Source: Gammaproteobacteria bacterium (GTDB taxonomy: Bacteria > Pseudomonadota > Gammaproteobacteria > Pseudomonadales > Pseudohongiellaceae). From it: a stretch of DNA of 64,000 nt. Where the stretch lies: NCBI GenBank assembly GCA_009692305.1, contig SHZK01000002.1, positions 248,001-312,000 of the forward strand, given 5' to 3'. Both the position numbers and the translations under genes were made by a program. Below the pieces are notes generated by a model. The model was not told where the DNA came from. It was given only the letters and a program-made list of their open reading frames with translations, and ran no database searches. Positions 10,546 through 19,031 of this stretch are shown here, piece after piece (position 1 is the first letter of the stretch; each line of letters begins with the position of its first letter).

Positions 10546-10825
10546 AGGGTCCCTTGAAATCTTGCATTTCAGCCCAATAGATGGATCTGGATCAACTCAG
10601 ATTCTGGGGAGAACTGCTATATTTTTACCGTGAGGCTGCAGGTGGCCAACGAGCTTGAGCCCTTTAGAATAGAGGGGTTTACGAATTCCACCTGGTTGGC
10701 ACGATGAAATTTAGAGTGCTAGAATGCGGTCGCTGACCATTATTCAGAAACTTTTTTGGCAAATAGCTTAAATTTAGCTGGAACATAGACGGTTTCGCAC
10801 TATGAACACTGGACTGAAGGAACAT
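10546..10825 (+). promoter_or_regulatory. ftsX-rpoH intergenic and rpoH 5' leader
   Basis: This 280-base gap has no gene. Just past ftsX are two small inverted repeats, ACCCT/AGGGT around the stop codon and TGAAAT-cttgc-ATTTCA (10555-10571), without a T-run, so they are not clear terminators. The 3' half carries the rpoH promoter and a leader of about 95 bases, which could hold an RNA thermometer as in E. coli; I could not fold it. Confidence 0.5.
10696..10725 (+). promoter_or_regulatory. Putative sigma-70 promoter of rpoH
   Basis: The -35 TTGGCA (10696-10701) and an extended -10 TGC-TAGAAT (hexamer 10720-10725) are separated by 18 bases. This is the best promoter match I found in the window. 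Transcription would begin near 10732. Confidence 0.55.
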
Positions 10826-11686
10826 ATGAAAACTGGAAAAAGCTTACAAGTTTTTGACCCAATCACGCCGGGTCGCGACCTCTCTGCGTACATTGCGTCA
10901 GTGAACGGCATTGCTGTGCTCACGCCAGAGCTGGAACTGGAGCTGGCCAAGCAGTATTACTACGACGGTGACGTGGATGCCGCGCGCCAACTGGTGCTGG
11001 CACATCTGCGATTTGTGGTGCACATGGCCAAGACCTACTCTGGCTATGGCCTCTCCCAGGCTGACCTGATTCAAGAAGGCAACGTCGGCTTGATGAAAGC
11101 CGTAAAGCGCTTCAATCCTGAAGTTGGCGTACGGCTGGTGTCATTCGCCGTGCATTGGATCAAGGCAGAAATGCACGAGTACATTCTGCGCAACTGGCGC
11201 ATCGTGAAGATCGCCACTACCAAGGCGCAACGTAAACTGTTCTTCAATCTGCGCAGCTCCAAGAAGCGACTGGGCTGGCTGAACAATGACGAAGCCGAAG
11301 CGATGGCACAAGATCTCGGTGTCGACGCCGCGGTTGTCAGACAGATGGAAGGCCGTATGAGTTCCTACGATACCTCCTTCGATGCTGATGCGGATGCGGA
11401 CGAAGAGGCAATTTATCGCGCCCCGGCTTATTATCTGGAAGATCAGGGTTCTGATCTGGCCGGCAATGTTGAAGATGCGGAATGGGAAGAAGTCACCAAC
11501 AACTCTTTGATGATGGCAATGGCTGACCTTGACGATCGCAGCAAGGATATTCTGAACAGCCGTTGGTTGGGTGACAACAAAGCCACCCTGCACGAAATAG
11601 CTGACAAGTATGGTATCTCCGCTGAACGTGTACGCCAGCTGGAAAAAAATGCCATGAGCAAGATCAAGATCCACATGGAAGCCTGA
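10826..11686 (+). CDS. rpoH: RNA polymerase sigma-32 factor
   Basis: RpoH directs RNA polymerase to heat-shock promoters (chaperones, proteases). Region 2 is seen as [17 protein letters not shown], and the RpoH-specific box as QRKLFFNLR. Region 4.2 ends with [18 protein letters not shown] chose the ATG at 10826 over 10802 because AAGGA lies 4 bases upstream and the resulting 286 residues match the family. An intrinsic terminator follows directly. Its position after ftsYEX is conserved in gammaproteobacteria. Confidence 0.96.
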   Translation: MKTGKSLQVFDPITPGRDLSAYIASVNGIAVLTPELELELAKQYYYDGDVDAARQLVLAHLRFVVHMAKTYSGYGLSQADLIQEGNVGLMKAVKRFNPEVGVRLVSFAVHWIKAEMHEYILRNWRIVKIATTKAQRKLFFNLRSSKKRLGWLNNDEAEAMAQDLGVDAAVVRQMEGRMSSYDTSFDADADADEEAIYRAPAYYLEDQGSDLAGNVEDAEWEEVTNNSLMMAMADLDDRSKDILNSRWLGDNKATLHEIADKYGISAERVRQLEKNAMSKIKIHMEA

Positions 11687-11700
11687 TCTGATATCACCCC

Positions 11701-11732
11701 AAAAGCCGCGACTCGCTCGCGGCTTTTTTTTT
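11701..11732 (+). terminator. Intrinsic terminator of rpoH
   Basis: The stem GCCGCGA-ctcgc-TCGCGGC (7 bp, 5-base loop) is preceded by AAAA and followed by nine T residues. It starts 18 bases after the rpoH stop. Confidence 0.92.
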
Positions 11733-11776
11733 GGGTGCTTTGCACTCGCCTTGTCTCCACTTGCAATGAGATCGCT

Positions 11777-12151
11777 ATGCCCAATTTGTTTCTAGCCCTC
11801 GCCAGCCTGAATGGTTTTCTCGCCGTCGCACTAGGCGCATTCGCGGCACATGCTTTGCGCGCGCAGCTTACACCGGAATTGTTAAATACTTTCCAGACCG
11901 GTGTGCAATATCACATGTACCACTCACTGGCATTGTTTGGGGTAGGAATGCTGAGCCTCCAATTTCCCACGGCCAACTTGCCACGCATCGCTGGTTATTT
12001 GTTCATGCTTGGAATAATTTTATTCTCTGGCAGTTTGTACACTTTGTCCCTTACTGGTGTACGCTGGTTGGGTGCTATCACGCCTCTGGGCGGCATCGCC
12101 TTCCTCGCCGCCTGGGGTTGTCTGTTCTGGTTCGCACTCAACCAACGCTAG
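11777..12151 (+). CDS. DUF423 family inner-membrane protein
   Basis: A 124-residue membrane protein with four hydrophobic segments, including LASLNGFLAVALGAFAAHAL and ITPLGGIAFLAAWGCLFWFAL. The motifs GAFAAHAL, TGVQYHMYHSLAL and SGSLYTLSLTG define the DUF423 (YgdD-like) family, whose function is unknown. The ATG at 11777 fits the family N-terminus; the track's earlier start runs into the rpoH terminator. It ends 14 bases before thiS and may be co-transcribed with it. Confidence 0.85.
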   Translation: MPNLFLALASLNGFLAVALGAFAAHALRAQLTPELLNTFQTGVQYHMYHSLALFGVGMLSLQFPTANLPRIAGYLFMLGIILFSGSLYTLSLTGVRWLGAITPLGGIAFLAAWGCLFWFALNQR

Positions 12152-12165
12152 CCGGGCAAAATATT

Positions 12166-12366
12166 ATGCAAGTGAATGTGAATGGGGCTGCACAAAAAAT
12201 AGCTACTGCCAGCACTGTGCAGCAATTACTGAATGAAGTGCATTTGGACAAGGGTCGTCTGGCGATCGAAGTAAATGGCGCAATAGTGCCACGCAGCACA
12301 TTTACGCAGCACGTCCTGCAGGAAGGCGACACGGTCGAAATCGTGCGGGCAATTGGCGGCGGATAA
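12166..12366 (+). CDS. thiS: Sulfur carrier protein ThiS
   Basis: ThiS carries sulfur as a C-terminal thiocarboxylate for making the thiazole ring of thiamine. The 66-residue ubiquitin-fold protein ends in AIGGG, giving the required Gly-Gly tail. The start at 12166 ([10 protein letters not shown]) is chosen because the track's start lies inside the upstream gene. ThiG follows after 31 bases. I see no TPP riboswitch upstream, although these are frequent before thiamine genes. Confidence 0.93.
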   Translation: MQVNVNGAAQKIATASTVQQLLNEVHLDKGRLAIEVNGAIVPRSTFTQHVLQEGDTVEIVRAIGGG

Positions 12367-12397
12367 AATCCAATCGAAACCAACATTGAGCAATAAC

Positions 12398-13186
12398 ATG
12401 GACCAACAGCCTGATACGCTGACTATCGCCGGCATCGAGTATCAATCACGCCTCATCATCGGTAGCGGTAAATACAAGAACTTCCAGGAAAATCTGGCGG
12501 CACTGGAAGCCAGTGCCGCGGAAATAATTACGGTCGCTATTCGCCGTGTGAATCTCGGTCAAAATAAACACGAGCCGAGTCTGCTGGAAGTAATCTCTCC
12601 GCGAAAATATACAATTTTGCCAAACACAGCCGGGTGCTATAACGCAGAAGATGCCGTGCGCACCTGTCGCATGGCGCGCGAATTGCTGGACGGACACAAG
12701 TTGGTAAAATTGGAAGTACTGGGTGACCAGAAAACGCTGTATCCAAATGTCACTGAGACTCTGGTCGCAGCAGAGATTCTGGTGAAAGACGGATTCGATG
12801 TGATGGTATATACCAGCGATGATCCGCTGATTGCAAAACGACTCGAAGAACTTGGCTGCGTGGCCGTGATGCCACTTGGCGCCCCGATCGGTTCCGGTCT
12901 CGGTATTCGCAACCCCTATAACATTCGGATGATTCTGGAGAATGCCAGAGTGCCTATAATCGTCGATGCTGGTGTGGGTACCGCATCCGATGCCAGCATC
13001 GCCATGGAACTTGGTTGCGATGGCGTACTGATGAACACCGCAATCGCAGAAGCCAGGAATCCTGTGCTGATGGCCTCGGCGATGAAGAAGGCAGTTGAGT
13101 CGGGACGCGAAGCTTTTCTCGCCGGACGCATGCCGCGCCGTCTTTACGCGAGCGCATCGTCACCGATTGACGGTACGTTTTTTTAA
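12398..13186 (+). CDS. thiG: Thiazole synthase
   Basis: ThiG condenses deoxyxylulose 5-phosphate, dehydroglycine and the sulfur from ThiS-thiocarboxylate into the thiamine thiazole. The (beta/alpha)8 barrel shows IGSGKYKNF, the Schiff-base lysine in KLEVLGD, and phosphate-binding loops PLGAPIGSG and [11 protein letters not shown]. The ATG at 12398 yields 262 residues, normal for the family. The glycine oxidase or ThiH that supplies dehydroglycine is not in this window. Confidence 0.96.
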   Translation: MDQQPDTLTIAGIEYQSRLIIGSGKYKNFQENLAALEASAAEIITVAIRRVNLGQNKHEPSLLEVISPRKYTILPNTAGCYNAEDAVRTCRMARELLDGHKLVKLEVLGDQKTLYPNVTETLVAAEILVKDGFDVMVYTSDDPLIAKRLEELGCVAVMPLGAPIGSGLGIRNPYNIRMILENARVPIIVDAGVGTASDASIAMELGCDGVLMNTAIAEARNPVLMASAMKKAVESGREAFLAGRMPRRLYASASSPIDGTFF

Positions 13187-13199
13187 CGGCCTTGATTCT

Positions 13200-13892
13200 G
13201 TGTCAATAGACCCTCCAGCAGAACGGCACCGCCCGATTCGCAGTTATGTACTGCGCTCAGGCCGCCTCACAGATTCGCAGCGCAAAGCAATTGATGACCA
13301 TTGGTCACGCTGGGTAGTTCCCACCGCTGATACGCAACTCGATCTCGCTGCACTGTTCCCGCAACAGGGAAAGCTTGTTATTGAAATCGGGTTCGGCATG
13401 GGCGATTCACTGCTGGCAATGGCCGTGCAGGAACCTTCCACTAATTTCATCGGCATTGAAGTGCATCGGCCCGGTGTCGGCAAGTTGCTGCACGGCATCG
13501 CAGAGCAGCAAGTGGCAAACCTGAAAATTATCTGCCGCGATGCCACCGAGGTTTTACTGCATTGTTTCCAGGCAAACACTATCGACAAGATCCAGATTTT
13601 CTTTCCGGACCCGTGGCCAAAGAAGAAACATCAAAAGCGCCGCATCGTACAACCGGAGTTCATGGGTTTACTGCGCGATCAGTTGCGGTCTGGTGGCCAG
13701 ATTCATCTGGCCACCGATTGGCAAGAGTATGCGGACTACATGCTGGAAGTCATGGAGGCAGCGCCCGGAATGCGTAATGGCGAAGGCGCCGGGAATTTTT
13801 GGGAGCACCCGCTGCGCCCTGACACGAAATTCGAGAATCGCGGCAAACGGCTCGGGCACGGTGTGTGGGATTTGCTGTACGTTAAAACTTGA
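13200..13892 (+). CDS. trmB: tRNA (guanine46-N7)-methyltransferase
   Basis: TrmB forms m7G46 in the variable loop of tRNAs using SAM. Motifs are IEIGFGMGDSL (SAM loop), GIEVHRPGVG, and the family hallmark FFPDPWPKKKHQKRR. The track's ORF starts inside thiG. The GTG at 13200, 13 bases after the thiG stop, gives 230 residues and a family-like N-terminus (RPIRSYVLRSGRLT). Linkage of thiG and trmB is common in gammaproteobacteria. It converges with the YgjP-like gene. Confidence 0.94.
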   Translation: MSIDPPAERHRPIRSYVLRSGRLTDSQRKAIDDHWSRWVVPTADTQLDLAALFPQQGKLVIEIGFGMGDSLLAMAVQEPSTNFIGIEVHRPGVGKLLHGIAEQQVANLKIICRDATEVLLHCFQANTIDKIQIFFPDPWPKKKHQKRRIVQPEFMGLLRDQLRSGGQIHLATDWQEYADYMLEVMEAAPGMRNGEGAGNFWEHPLRPDTKFENRGKRLGHGVWDLLYVKT

Positions 13893-13912
13893 GTGAAAGG
13901 CCGCGTTCGAGA

Positions 13913-14656
13913 CTAGATCCAGAACCGATGCTCGTGCTCTTTCAGCCAGGTCACATAGTGCTCTGAGTTGGGACAAAGTGAATCCACCAGATTCCAAAAG
14001 CGTTGCGAATGATCCATATGCAACATGTGGCACACTTCATGAGTAATCATGTAGTCGATGATGCTGTAGGGCGCCAGCATAATGAGATAGTTATACTGGA
14101 TGACACCCGTTGATGTGCAGTGCCCCCACTTCGACTTCGTTTTACGCAGTTTGATTTCCTTCAATTTACGATCTACACCCAGATAATGCGCCAGGCCACG
14201 AGCCCTCGGTATTATGTATTCACTGGCCTTGTCGATCAGGAATTCTTTCAGTTGTAATCTGGCTTTTGCCGGAGTCAACCGGTGTCCCTGAATGATAAAC
14301 TTGTCGGCATCAACCAGAATCCGCGCCTTGCGTCCTTCCCGGAATACTATGGTTAATTCTCTGGCTCGATAAAAAATCTTGGCACCGCGCTCGACGCGCA
14401 GTGCCTGCTTCAGGCGCACCGACTCCTCCACCATGCGCTGCTCAATCCAGGTCTTGTTCTCATTCAAAAAACCGGCGATCTGGGTAGTGGATGCCCGCGA
14501 CGGGCAGCGCACCACAACCTTGCCTTGAATGATATAAACCGCCAATGTCTTGCGCTTGCTGCGCTCTACCGCACAACCAAATGGCAGCGTCGAGCGAGTG
14601 CGTTGACGCCCAAAGTTCAGATTGGCAACTTTTAAATGTCTTTGTGATTGGCGCAC
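13913..14656 (-). CDS. YgjP-like zinc metallopeptidase-domain protein (DUF45)
   Basis: A 247-residue protein of the YgjP/SprT-like group. The C-terminal zinc motif is HEVCH with the third ligand in MDHSQRFW; the expected family pattern is HExxH...H. The preceding KLRKTKSKWGHCTSTG is also diagnostic. Biological substrates of this family are not established. The start is GTG at 14656, 2 bases after the upstream methyltransferase stop, so the two genes are co-transcribed. Confidence 0.82.
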   Translation of the reverse strand: MRQSQRHLKVANLNFGRQRTRSTLPFGCAVERSKRKTLAVYIIQGKVVVRCPSRASTTQIAGFLNENKTWIEQRMVEESVRLKQALRVERGAKIFYRARELTIVFREGRKARILVDADKFIIQGHRLTPAKARLQLKEFLIDKASEYIIPRARGLAHYLGVDRKLKEIKLRKTKSKWGHCTSTGVIQYNYLIMLAPYSIIDYMITHEVCHMLHMDHSQRFWNLVDSLCPNSEHYVTWLKEHEHRFWI

Positions 14657-14658
14657 AG

Positions 14659-15210
14659 CTAGCTACTCAATTCCTGTGGTTTTCTGGCGATGATTTGGGC
14701 AACGGCACGTTGCGGATTGGTCAGTTCGCCTTCGTATTTATGCAACACTTTCCAATCCTTAAAAATGTGGGAGAGCTCTTCTGGCGACAATAGAAAATCA
14801 GGATTCGATGGTCGACCAAATTGCGCCTGTGCCACAGTAAACGTCTCATAACAAATAATGCCGCCGGGGCGTATTATCGATTTCAATTGCGGAAACAGGG
14901 GGCGATGCAGGTAGTTGAAGGCTACAACAGCATCGAAACTTTTACCTTGCAACACCGCAGTACCAGCTTGCTCCAGATCGACCTGCCAAATCTCACCGGC
15001 AAGCCCTGCATCTGCCAGCTGCGCTTTCACACGGGCCAATGCGACTTCATTGTTATCTGCAAAGGTGACCGGAATTTGATGCCTGGCCAGATATATTCCA
15101 TTGCGACCCGAACCACAGGCAAGATCCAGCACGCCATTGGTCATGGTCAGGTCTTGAAATAAAGCCAAGTGCTCGACTAATAGCCGGGCGACGGTAATTG
15201 AATGTGACAT
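14659..15210 (-). CDS. Class I SAM-dependent methyltransferase
   Basis: A 183-residue small-molecule methyltransferase of the TehB-like type. The SAM loop is LDLACGSGRNG, followed by an acidic residue in FADNNEVAL and a motif FDAVVAFNYLHRPLF. The track's 311-residue version runs through the divergent cmoA gene and is not credible; the ATG at 15210 (MSHSITVARLL) fits the fold's length. The substrate is unknown. It shares a 66-base divergent promoter region with cmoA. Confidence 0.8.
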   Translation of the reverse strand: MSHSITVARLLVEHLALFQDLTMTNGVLDLACGSGRNGIYLARHQIPVTFADNNEVALARVKAQLADAGLAGEIWQVDLEQAGTAVLQGKSFDAVVAFNYLHRPLFPQLKSIIRPGGIICYETFTVAQAQFGRPSNPDFLLSPEELSHIFKDWKVLHKYEGELTNPQRAVAQIIARKPQELSS

Positions 15211-15276
15211 GGATTGGCGGATAATACACGGGCCCGTATTTGATGGCCAAGATTTGATCCTGCAGAAAACCAGACC

Positions 15277-16029
15277 ATGAAAAAGACCGACCCAATAGCC
15301 GAAACCAAGCGCGATAATTTGTTTGCAGAAAAAATGTTGCCGGGCGATTTCGTGTTCGACGACAAGGTCGCTCAGGTCTTCGATGACATGATCAACCGGT
15401 CGGTACCGGGTTATAGCACGATCATCGCAATGATCGGGGTCATGGCAGAGCGCTATTGTCGGGATAACAGTAATATTTACGATCTCGGCTGCAGTCTTGG
15501 TGGCGCTACGCTCGCGGTAGCACACAAGGTGACTGTAAAGCACTACAGCCTTATTGCGATCGACAATTCTGCCGCGATGATTTCCAGGCTGCAAACCAGA
15601 CTTGCCAGGCTGAACTTCGCCAACGCAATGATTAAGTGCCGTTGTGAGGATATTCTGAACACGGAACTGGTAAATGCCTCGGTGGTCATTCTGAACTTCA
15701 CGCTGCAGTTCGTCCCGGTGGCGAGCCGCGAAGCGCTTATTCGGCGAATTTATACCGGTATGCGTCCCGGTGGGATTCTGATCATTTCAGAGAAGATTCA
15801 GTTTCCTGATGCCGAGTTGAACCGTCTGTTTATAGACCTGTACCATGGCTTCAAGGAAAACATGGGTTACAGCAAGCTGGAAATTAGCCAAAAACGAGCG
15901 GCATTGGAGCAGGTCTTGATTCCTGAAACCATAGACCTGCACCGACAGCGATTGACCGCTGCGGGGTTTCACTCTGTCGATGTCTGGTTCCAGTGTTTCA
16001 ACTTCGCATCCATGGTGGCCTGCAAATAA
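15277..16029 (+). CDS. cmoA: Carboxy-S-adenosyl-L-methionine synthase
   Basis: CmoA makes carboxy-SAM from SAM and prephenate, the donor for 5-carboxymethoxyuridine at tRNA position 34. The 250 residues show FVFDDKVAQVFDDMI, the cofactor loop YDLGCSLGGATLA, and IDNSAAMI, all typical. The C-terminal WFQCFNFASMVA motif also fits. cmoB follows 4 bases later; the pair forms one operon and one pathway. Confidence 0.96.
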   Translation: MKKTDPIAETKRDNLFAEKMLPGDFVFDDKVAQVFDDMINRSVPGYSTIIAMIGVMAERYCRDNSNIYDLGCSLGGATLAVAHKVTVKHYSLIAIDNSAAMISRLQTRLARLNFANAMIKCRCEDILNTELVNASVVILNFTLQFVPVASREALIRRIYTGMRPGGILIISEKIQFPDAELNRLFIDLYHGFKENMGYSKLEISQKRAALEQVLIPETIDLHRQRLTAAGFHSVDVWFQCFNFASMVACK

Positions 16030-16033
16030 CCCG

Positions 16034-16996
16034 ATGCTGGATTTCAACCCTCTGCATGCAATTATCGACGGCACGCCACTGGCGCAGCTGCAGCCTTTCC
16101 TTGCGCCTGAATTTATAGCTCAGATCAAACACGGGGATTTGCCACGCTGGCAACAACTGCTGGCTGTGCTGCCAGCGCTGAGCGCATCTGTTATCACACT
16201 GGGAGACACGATCACAATTGGCAGCGAGACTGACATCGATGCGAGCCAACGGGCGGAGATGGAGCAGGCGCTGCGTGCTTTTATCCCCTGGCGCAAAGGT
16301 CCGTTCAATGTGTTCGGCATCCACATCGACACAGAGTGGCAGTCTCAATTGAAATGGCAGCGGGTCGCGCATGCCATTACCCCATTGGCTGGTCGCAAGG
16401 TGCTGGATGTTGGAAGTGGCAACGGTTATTACGGTTTTCGCATGCTCGAGGCAGGTGCCGCACTGGTGCTTGGTATTGATCCTCATATTGCTTATGTGGC
16501 GCAGTTCTGGGCGATCAAGCAATACACGCCAAAGTTACCGCTGTTCGTATTGCCGCTAACGCTTGAGCAAATACCGACACCGCTGCCACATTTCGATACG
16601 ATTTTTTCCATGGGAGTGTTGTATCACCGACGCTCCCCGCTCGATCACTTGCAACAACTACGGGAATGCCTGCGCAGTGGTGGTGAACTGGTATTGGAAA
16701 CCCTGTATGTGGACGGCGATGAAGGCTATTCCCTGGTTCCTGCATCGCGTTATGCACGTATGTCCAATGTGTGGTTTGTACCCTCAATCAAAACACTTGT
16801 CAGATGGTTAATGCGAAGTCGATTCGGTGACATTCAGATAATTGACGAATCTGTGACCTCACTGCAGGAACAGCGCAAAACCGACTGGATGCCGTTTAAT
16901 TCATTGCAAGATGCATTGGACCCATCGAATCCAGAACTTACAATTGAAAACTATCCTGCCCCTAAAAGAGTCGTTGTCATCGCACGAGCTCTATAA
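16034..16996 (+). CDS. cmoB: tRNA U34 carboxymethyltransferase
   Basis: CmoB transfers the carboxymethyl group from carboxy-SAM to 5-hydroxyuridine at the tRNA wobble base. Visible are WRKGPFNVFGI, KWQRV, the cofactor loop LDVGSGNGYYGFRM, and SMGVLYHRRSPLDHL. The ATG at 16034 (MLDFNPLHAII), 4 bases after the cmoA stop, gives 320 residues, close to the E. coli protein. The track's start inside cmoA is less likely. Confidence 0.96.
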   Translation: MLDFNPLHAIIDGTPLAQLQPFLAPEFIAQIKHGDLPRWQQLLAVLPALSASVITLGDTITIGSETDIDASQRAEMEQALRAFIPWRKGPFNVFGIHIDTEWQSQLKWQRVAHAITPLAGRKVLDVGSGNGYYGFRMLEAGAALVLGIDPHIAYVAQFWAIKQYTPKLPLFVLPLTLEQIPTPLPHFDTIFSMGVLYHRRSPLDHLQQLRECLRSGGELVLETLYVDGDEGYSLVPASRYARMSNVWFVPSIKTLVRWLMRSRFGDIQIIDESVTSLQEQRKTDWMPFNSLQDALDPSNPELTIENYPAPKRVVVIARAL

Positions 16997-17283
16997 CACT
17001 CGCGTTATATGACAAGCGGAAATTACGTTTTTCCAGTTATCAGAATTTAGTTCGCTTGGAATAATAAGTAAAAACCTTGTGTTTGCAGTGACACAAGAAT
17101 GTGTTGTGTATACGCAATTTCAACCTGTACGGAATTCCGCTGCAACGATGCCAATTGTATTGACGCGTCTTTCCAATTGCGTTAACTATACGCGGCGACT
17201 CTGGCAAAGGGTCAGCTCTAATTCTATAGATATCCTGGTCGCATAAACCCGAAAATCCAAAAACTACAATAAGAGACGGCAAC
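16997..17283 (+). other. cmoB-RAYT intergenic region with small inverted repeats
   Basis: This 287-base stretch is AT-rich and has no credible gene. It holds CTTGTGT-ttgcagtg-ACACAAG (17076-17097), a 7-bp inverted repeat, and two copies of CCAATTG about 22 bases apart. I see no strong terminator for cmoB and no clear REP palindrome for the RAYT-like gene. Confidence 0.5.
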
Positions 17284-18258
17284 ATGGCCAGACCCCTGAG
17301 GATAGAGTTCCCGGATGCGGTATATCATGTATTTAATTCCGGATTGGGCAAACAACACGTGTTTCCTGCCGCAAAGTATTTCGAGGCGTTTCTGGAAGGA
17401 TTAGGCGAAACGTGTTCCAGATTAAATGTTGAAGTACACGCGTATTGCCTGCTGAATGACAAATATCATCTCATCGTAAAAACTCCCGAAGCGAACCTGA
17501 GTCGTTTCATGCGTCAGGTCGACGGTCTTTACACCCAGAATTACCAGCGTCTGAAGGGTGCCGAAGGCTCCCTGTTCAAGGGTCGTTATAAAGCGGTGCT
17601 GGTACAGGCTGACAAGTGCTTGTTGCCTCTGTCCAGATTCTTGCACAGCAAGATCAAGGCTTCGGAGCTCAACAAGTATAAATGGTCTAGTTATGGTCTC
17701 TTCACCCACGCAGCCAAAACACCTGCCTGGTTTAACCGTGATGCCACCCTGAAGCAATTAACTAGTGTTGCTGCTGCCAGGCGTGCTGGCGCCTATGTAA
17801 AGTATGTGGCTGCAGGCGTTGATGTCGAACTCACGCATTTCTATGGCAAGAAGAACCTCTCTTCCATTATGGGGGACAGCAATTTCGTCAAGTCGGCCCA
17901 GAAACAGCGTTCAGCAAAGACTGTGCGCGGCGTCTCCCGTGGCGCACATGCGCAGTGGCGCCCCCCGTGCAAACAAATCATTACGGCGGTAGCGGGACAG
18001 TTCAAAGTAACTGAGAACAGTATCTACCAGGCCGCACGCGGCCCTGGATCCAAGAATGTACCGCGCTGGGTTGCGATGTATCTGTGTCAGGAGTTGTCAG
18101 CCGTGACTCTGCAATCGATTGCGAAGTTGTTCAAGCTGAAGCGGTATGGCACCGTGTCGACTACCGTTGGCAAACTGAAGCAGGAATTTGCGGTTGATCC
18201 AAAACTGCTTGCCACGGTCGAGAAGTTGGCAAAACAATTGAGCTACCACAAAAAGTAG
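17284..18258 (+). CDS. REP-associated tyrosine transposase relative with a degenerate HUH motif and a DnaA-like tail
   Basis: A 324-residue member of the Y1/RAYT family, single-strand DNA transposases linked to REP sequences. The opening MARPLRIEFPDAVYHV and the NLSRFMRQVDGLYTQ segment with the presumed catalytic Tyr83 are typical. The HUH metal motif, normally NHYHL, reads NDKYHL (Lys60-Tyr61-His62), so one metal-binding His is missing. The usual NPVRAG motif reads SKIKAS. Residues about 225-300 form a helix-turn-helix tail like DnaA domain IV (RWVAMYL, then a STTVGKL segment). The frame is intact and ends at a good terminator. It may be an inactive or domesticated DNA-binding protein. Family call is firm; loss of activity is inference. 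Confidence 0.85.
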   Translation: MARPLRIEFPDAVYHVFNSGLGKQHVFPAAKYFEAFLEGLGETCSRLNVEVHAYCLLNDKYHLIVKTPEANLSRFMRQVDGLYTQNYQRLKGAEGSLFKGRYKAVLVQADKCLLPLSRFLHSKIKASELNKYKWSSYGLFTHAAKTPAWFNRDATLKQLTSVAAARRAGAYVKYVAAGVDVELTHFYGKKNLSSIMGDSNFVKSAQKQRSAKTVRGVSRGAHAQWRPPCKQIITAVAGQFKVTENSIYQAARGPGSKNVPRWVAMYLCQELSAVTLQSIAKLFKLKRYGTVSTTVGKLKQEFAVDPKLLATVEKLAKQLSYHKK

Positions 18259-18312
18259 GCTTGATTGTAATAGTGTTGGTGTTGAATGGCTGACTGAGTT
18301 CTTCAATTCAAT

Positions 18313-18353
18313 AAAAAAGCCGGTATTTCTCGAAGGAAATACCGGCTTTTTTT
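18313..18353. terminator. Bidirectional terminator between the RAYT-like gene and rpmG
   Basis: AAAAAAGCCGGTATTTC and GAAATACCGGCTTTTTTT form a long perfect stem around the 6-base loop TCGAAG. A-runs and T-runs flank both sides, so it can stop transcription from the + strand gene and from rpmB-rpmG on the minus strand. Confidence 0.93.
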
Positions 18354-18371
18354 ATTCGGCTTGCGCGTTGA

Positions 18372-18527
18372 CTATTTGATCTTTGATTCCTTGTAGACCA
18401 CGTGCTTGCGTACCACCGGATCGTACTTCTTGATTTCCATCTTGTCCGGCATATTGCGCTTGTTCTTGTCTGTTGTGTAATAGTGCCCAGTGCCTGCACT
18501 TGATACCAGTTTGATTAAGTCTCTCAT
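18372..18527 (-). CDS. rpmG: 50S ribosomal protein L33
   Basis: Missed by the ORF track, which shows a shadow at 18308-18499. The minus strand from the ATG at 18527 encodes 51 residues starting [19 protein letters not shown] and ending VVYKESKIK, the standard non-cysteine L33. AGGA precedes the start by 7 bases. It is the second gene of the rpmB-rpmG operon. Confidence 0.96.
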   Translation of the reverse strand: MRDLIKLVSSAGTGHYYTTDKNKRNMPDKMEIKKYDPVVRKHVVYKESKIK

Positions 18528-18553
18528 AATGAATCCTGCTCTTGTCTTAAGGG

Positions 18554-18790
18554 CTAAATGCTGACGCCGGTGTTACGGATATTTGCCAGTACCGCGTCGA
18601 TACCATTCTTGTCGATAATGCGCATTCCCTTGGTGGAAAGTCGCAGTTTGACGAAACGCTTTTCTGACTCTACCCAAAACCGATGGGTGTGCAGATTAGG
18701 TGAAAACCGGCGTCTAGTCTTGTTATGTGCGTGGGAAACGTTGTTTCCTGAAACCGGTTTCTTGCCAGTTACTATACAAACCCTGGACAT
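18554..18790 (-). CDS. rpmB: 50S ribosomal protein L28
   Basis: The ATG at 18790 gives a 78-residue protein beginning [20 protein letters not shown], with the conserved [11 protein letters not shown] motif and a C-terminus [10 protein letters not shown]. This is the normal length, so the extra 53 residues in the track ORF are upstream sequence. It precedes rpmG by 26 bases; the pair is nearly universal in proteobacteria and often near radC-coaBC, as here. Its promoter should lie in 18791-19031, which has no other gene. Confidence 0.96.
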   Translation of the reverse strand: MSRVCIVTGKKPVSGNNVSHAHNKTRRRFSPNLHTHRFWVESEKRFVKLRLSTKGMRIIDKNGIDAVLANIRNTGVSI

Positions 18791-19031
18791 GTTGCTGCCT
18801 CGTAATTCCAATATATTCAATGAGTTCTGATCTTGCCGGCCGCAGATCAGCAGTCGGGGGTCAAAAAAGAGCTGCGTTTTATACCAAAACGACCCAGTAA
18901 TAGCAAGAAACACCTGTGTTTTCGCTGAATTGCCCGGTACGGATCGCATATTAATCCGTCAGGACGCGGCTATCCAGCGCGCAGGTCTTTTTATCGAAGC
19001 CACTGAGCATACTCGGCAGCAGCACTTTAGC

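Noticed and set aside
10546-10600. Terminator after ftsX
   Set aside because: Two short inverted repeats are present but neither is followed by a T-run.
12001-12165. TPP riboswitch ahead of thiS
   Set aside because: The upstream sequence is the DUF423 coding region and no conserved thi-box core was seen.
14659-15594. 311-residue form of the methyltransferase
   Set aside because: The first 128 residues are antisense to cmoA; the family-like start is ATG 15210.
17040-17285. 81-residue ORF upstream of the RAYT-like gene
   Set aside because: No family resemblance or ribosome site; lies wholly in AT-rich intergenic DNA.
18308-18499. 63-residue ORF over rpmG
   Set aside because: Out-of-frame shadow of the real L33 gene and its terminator.
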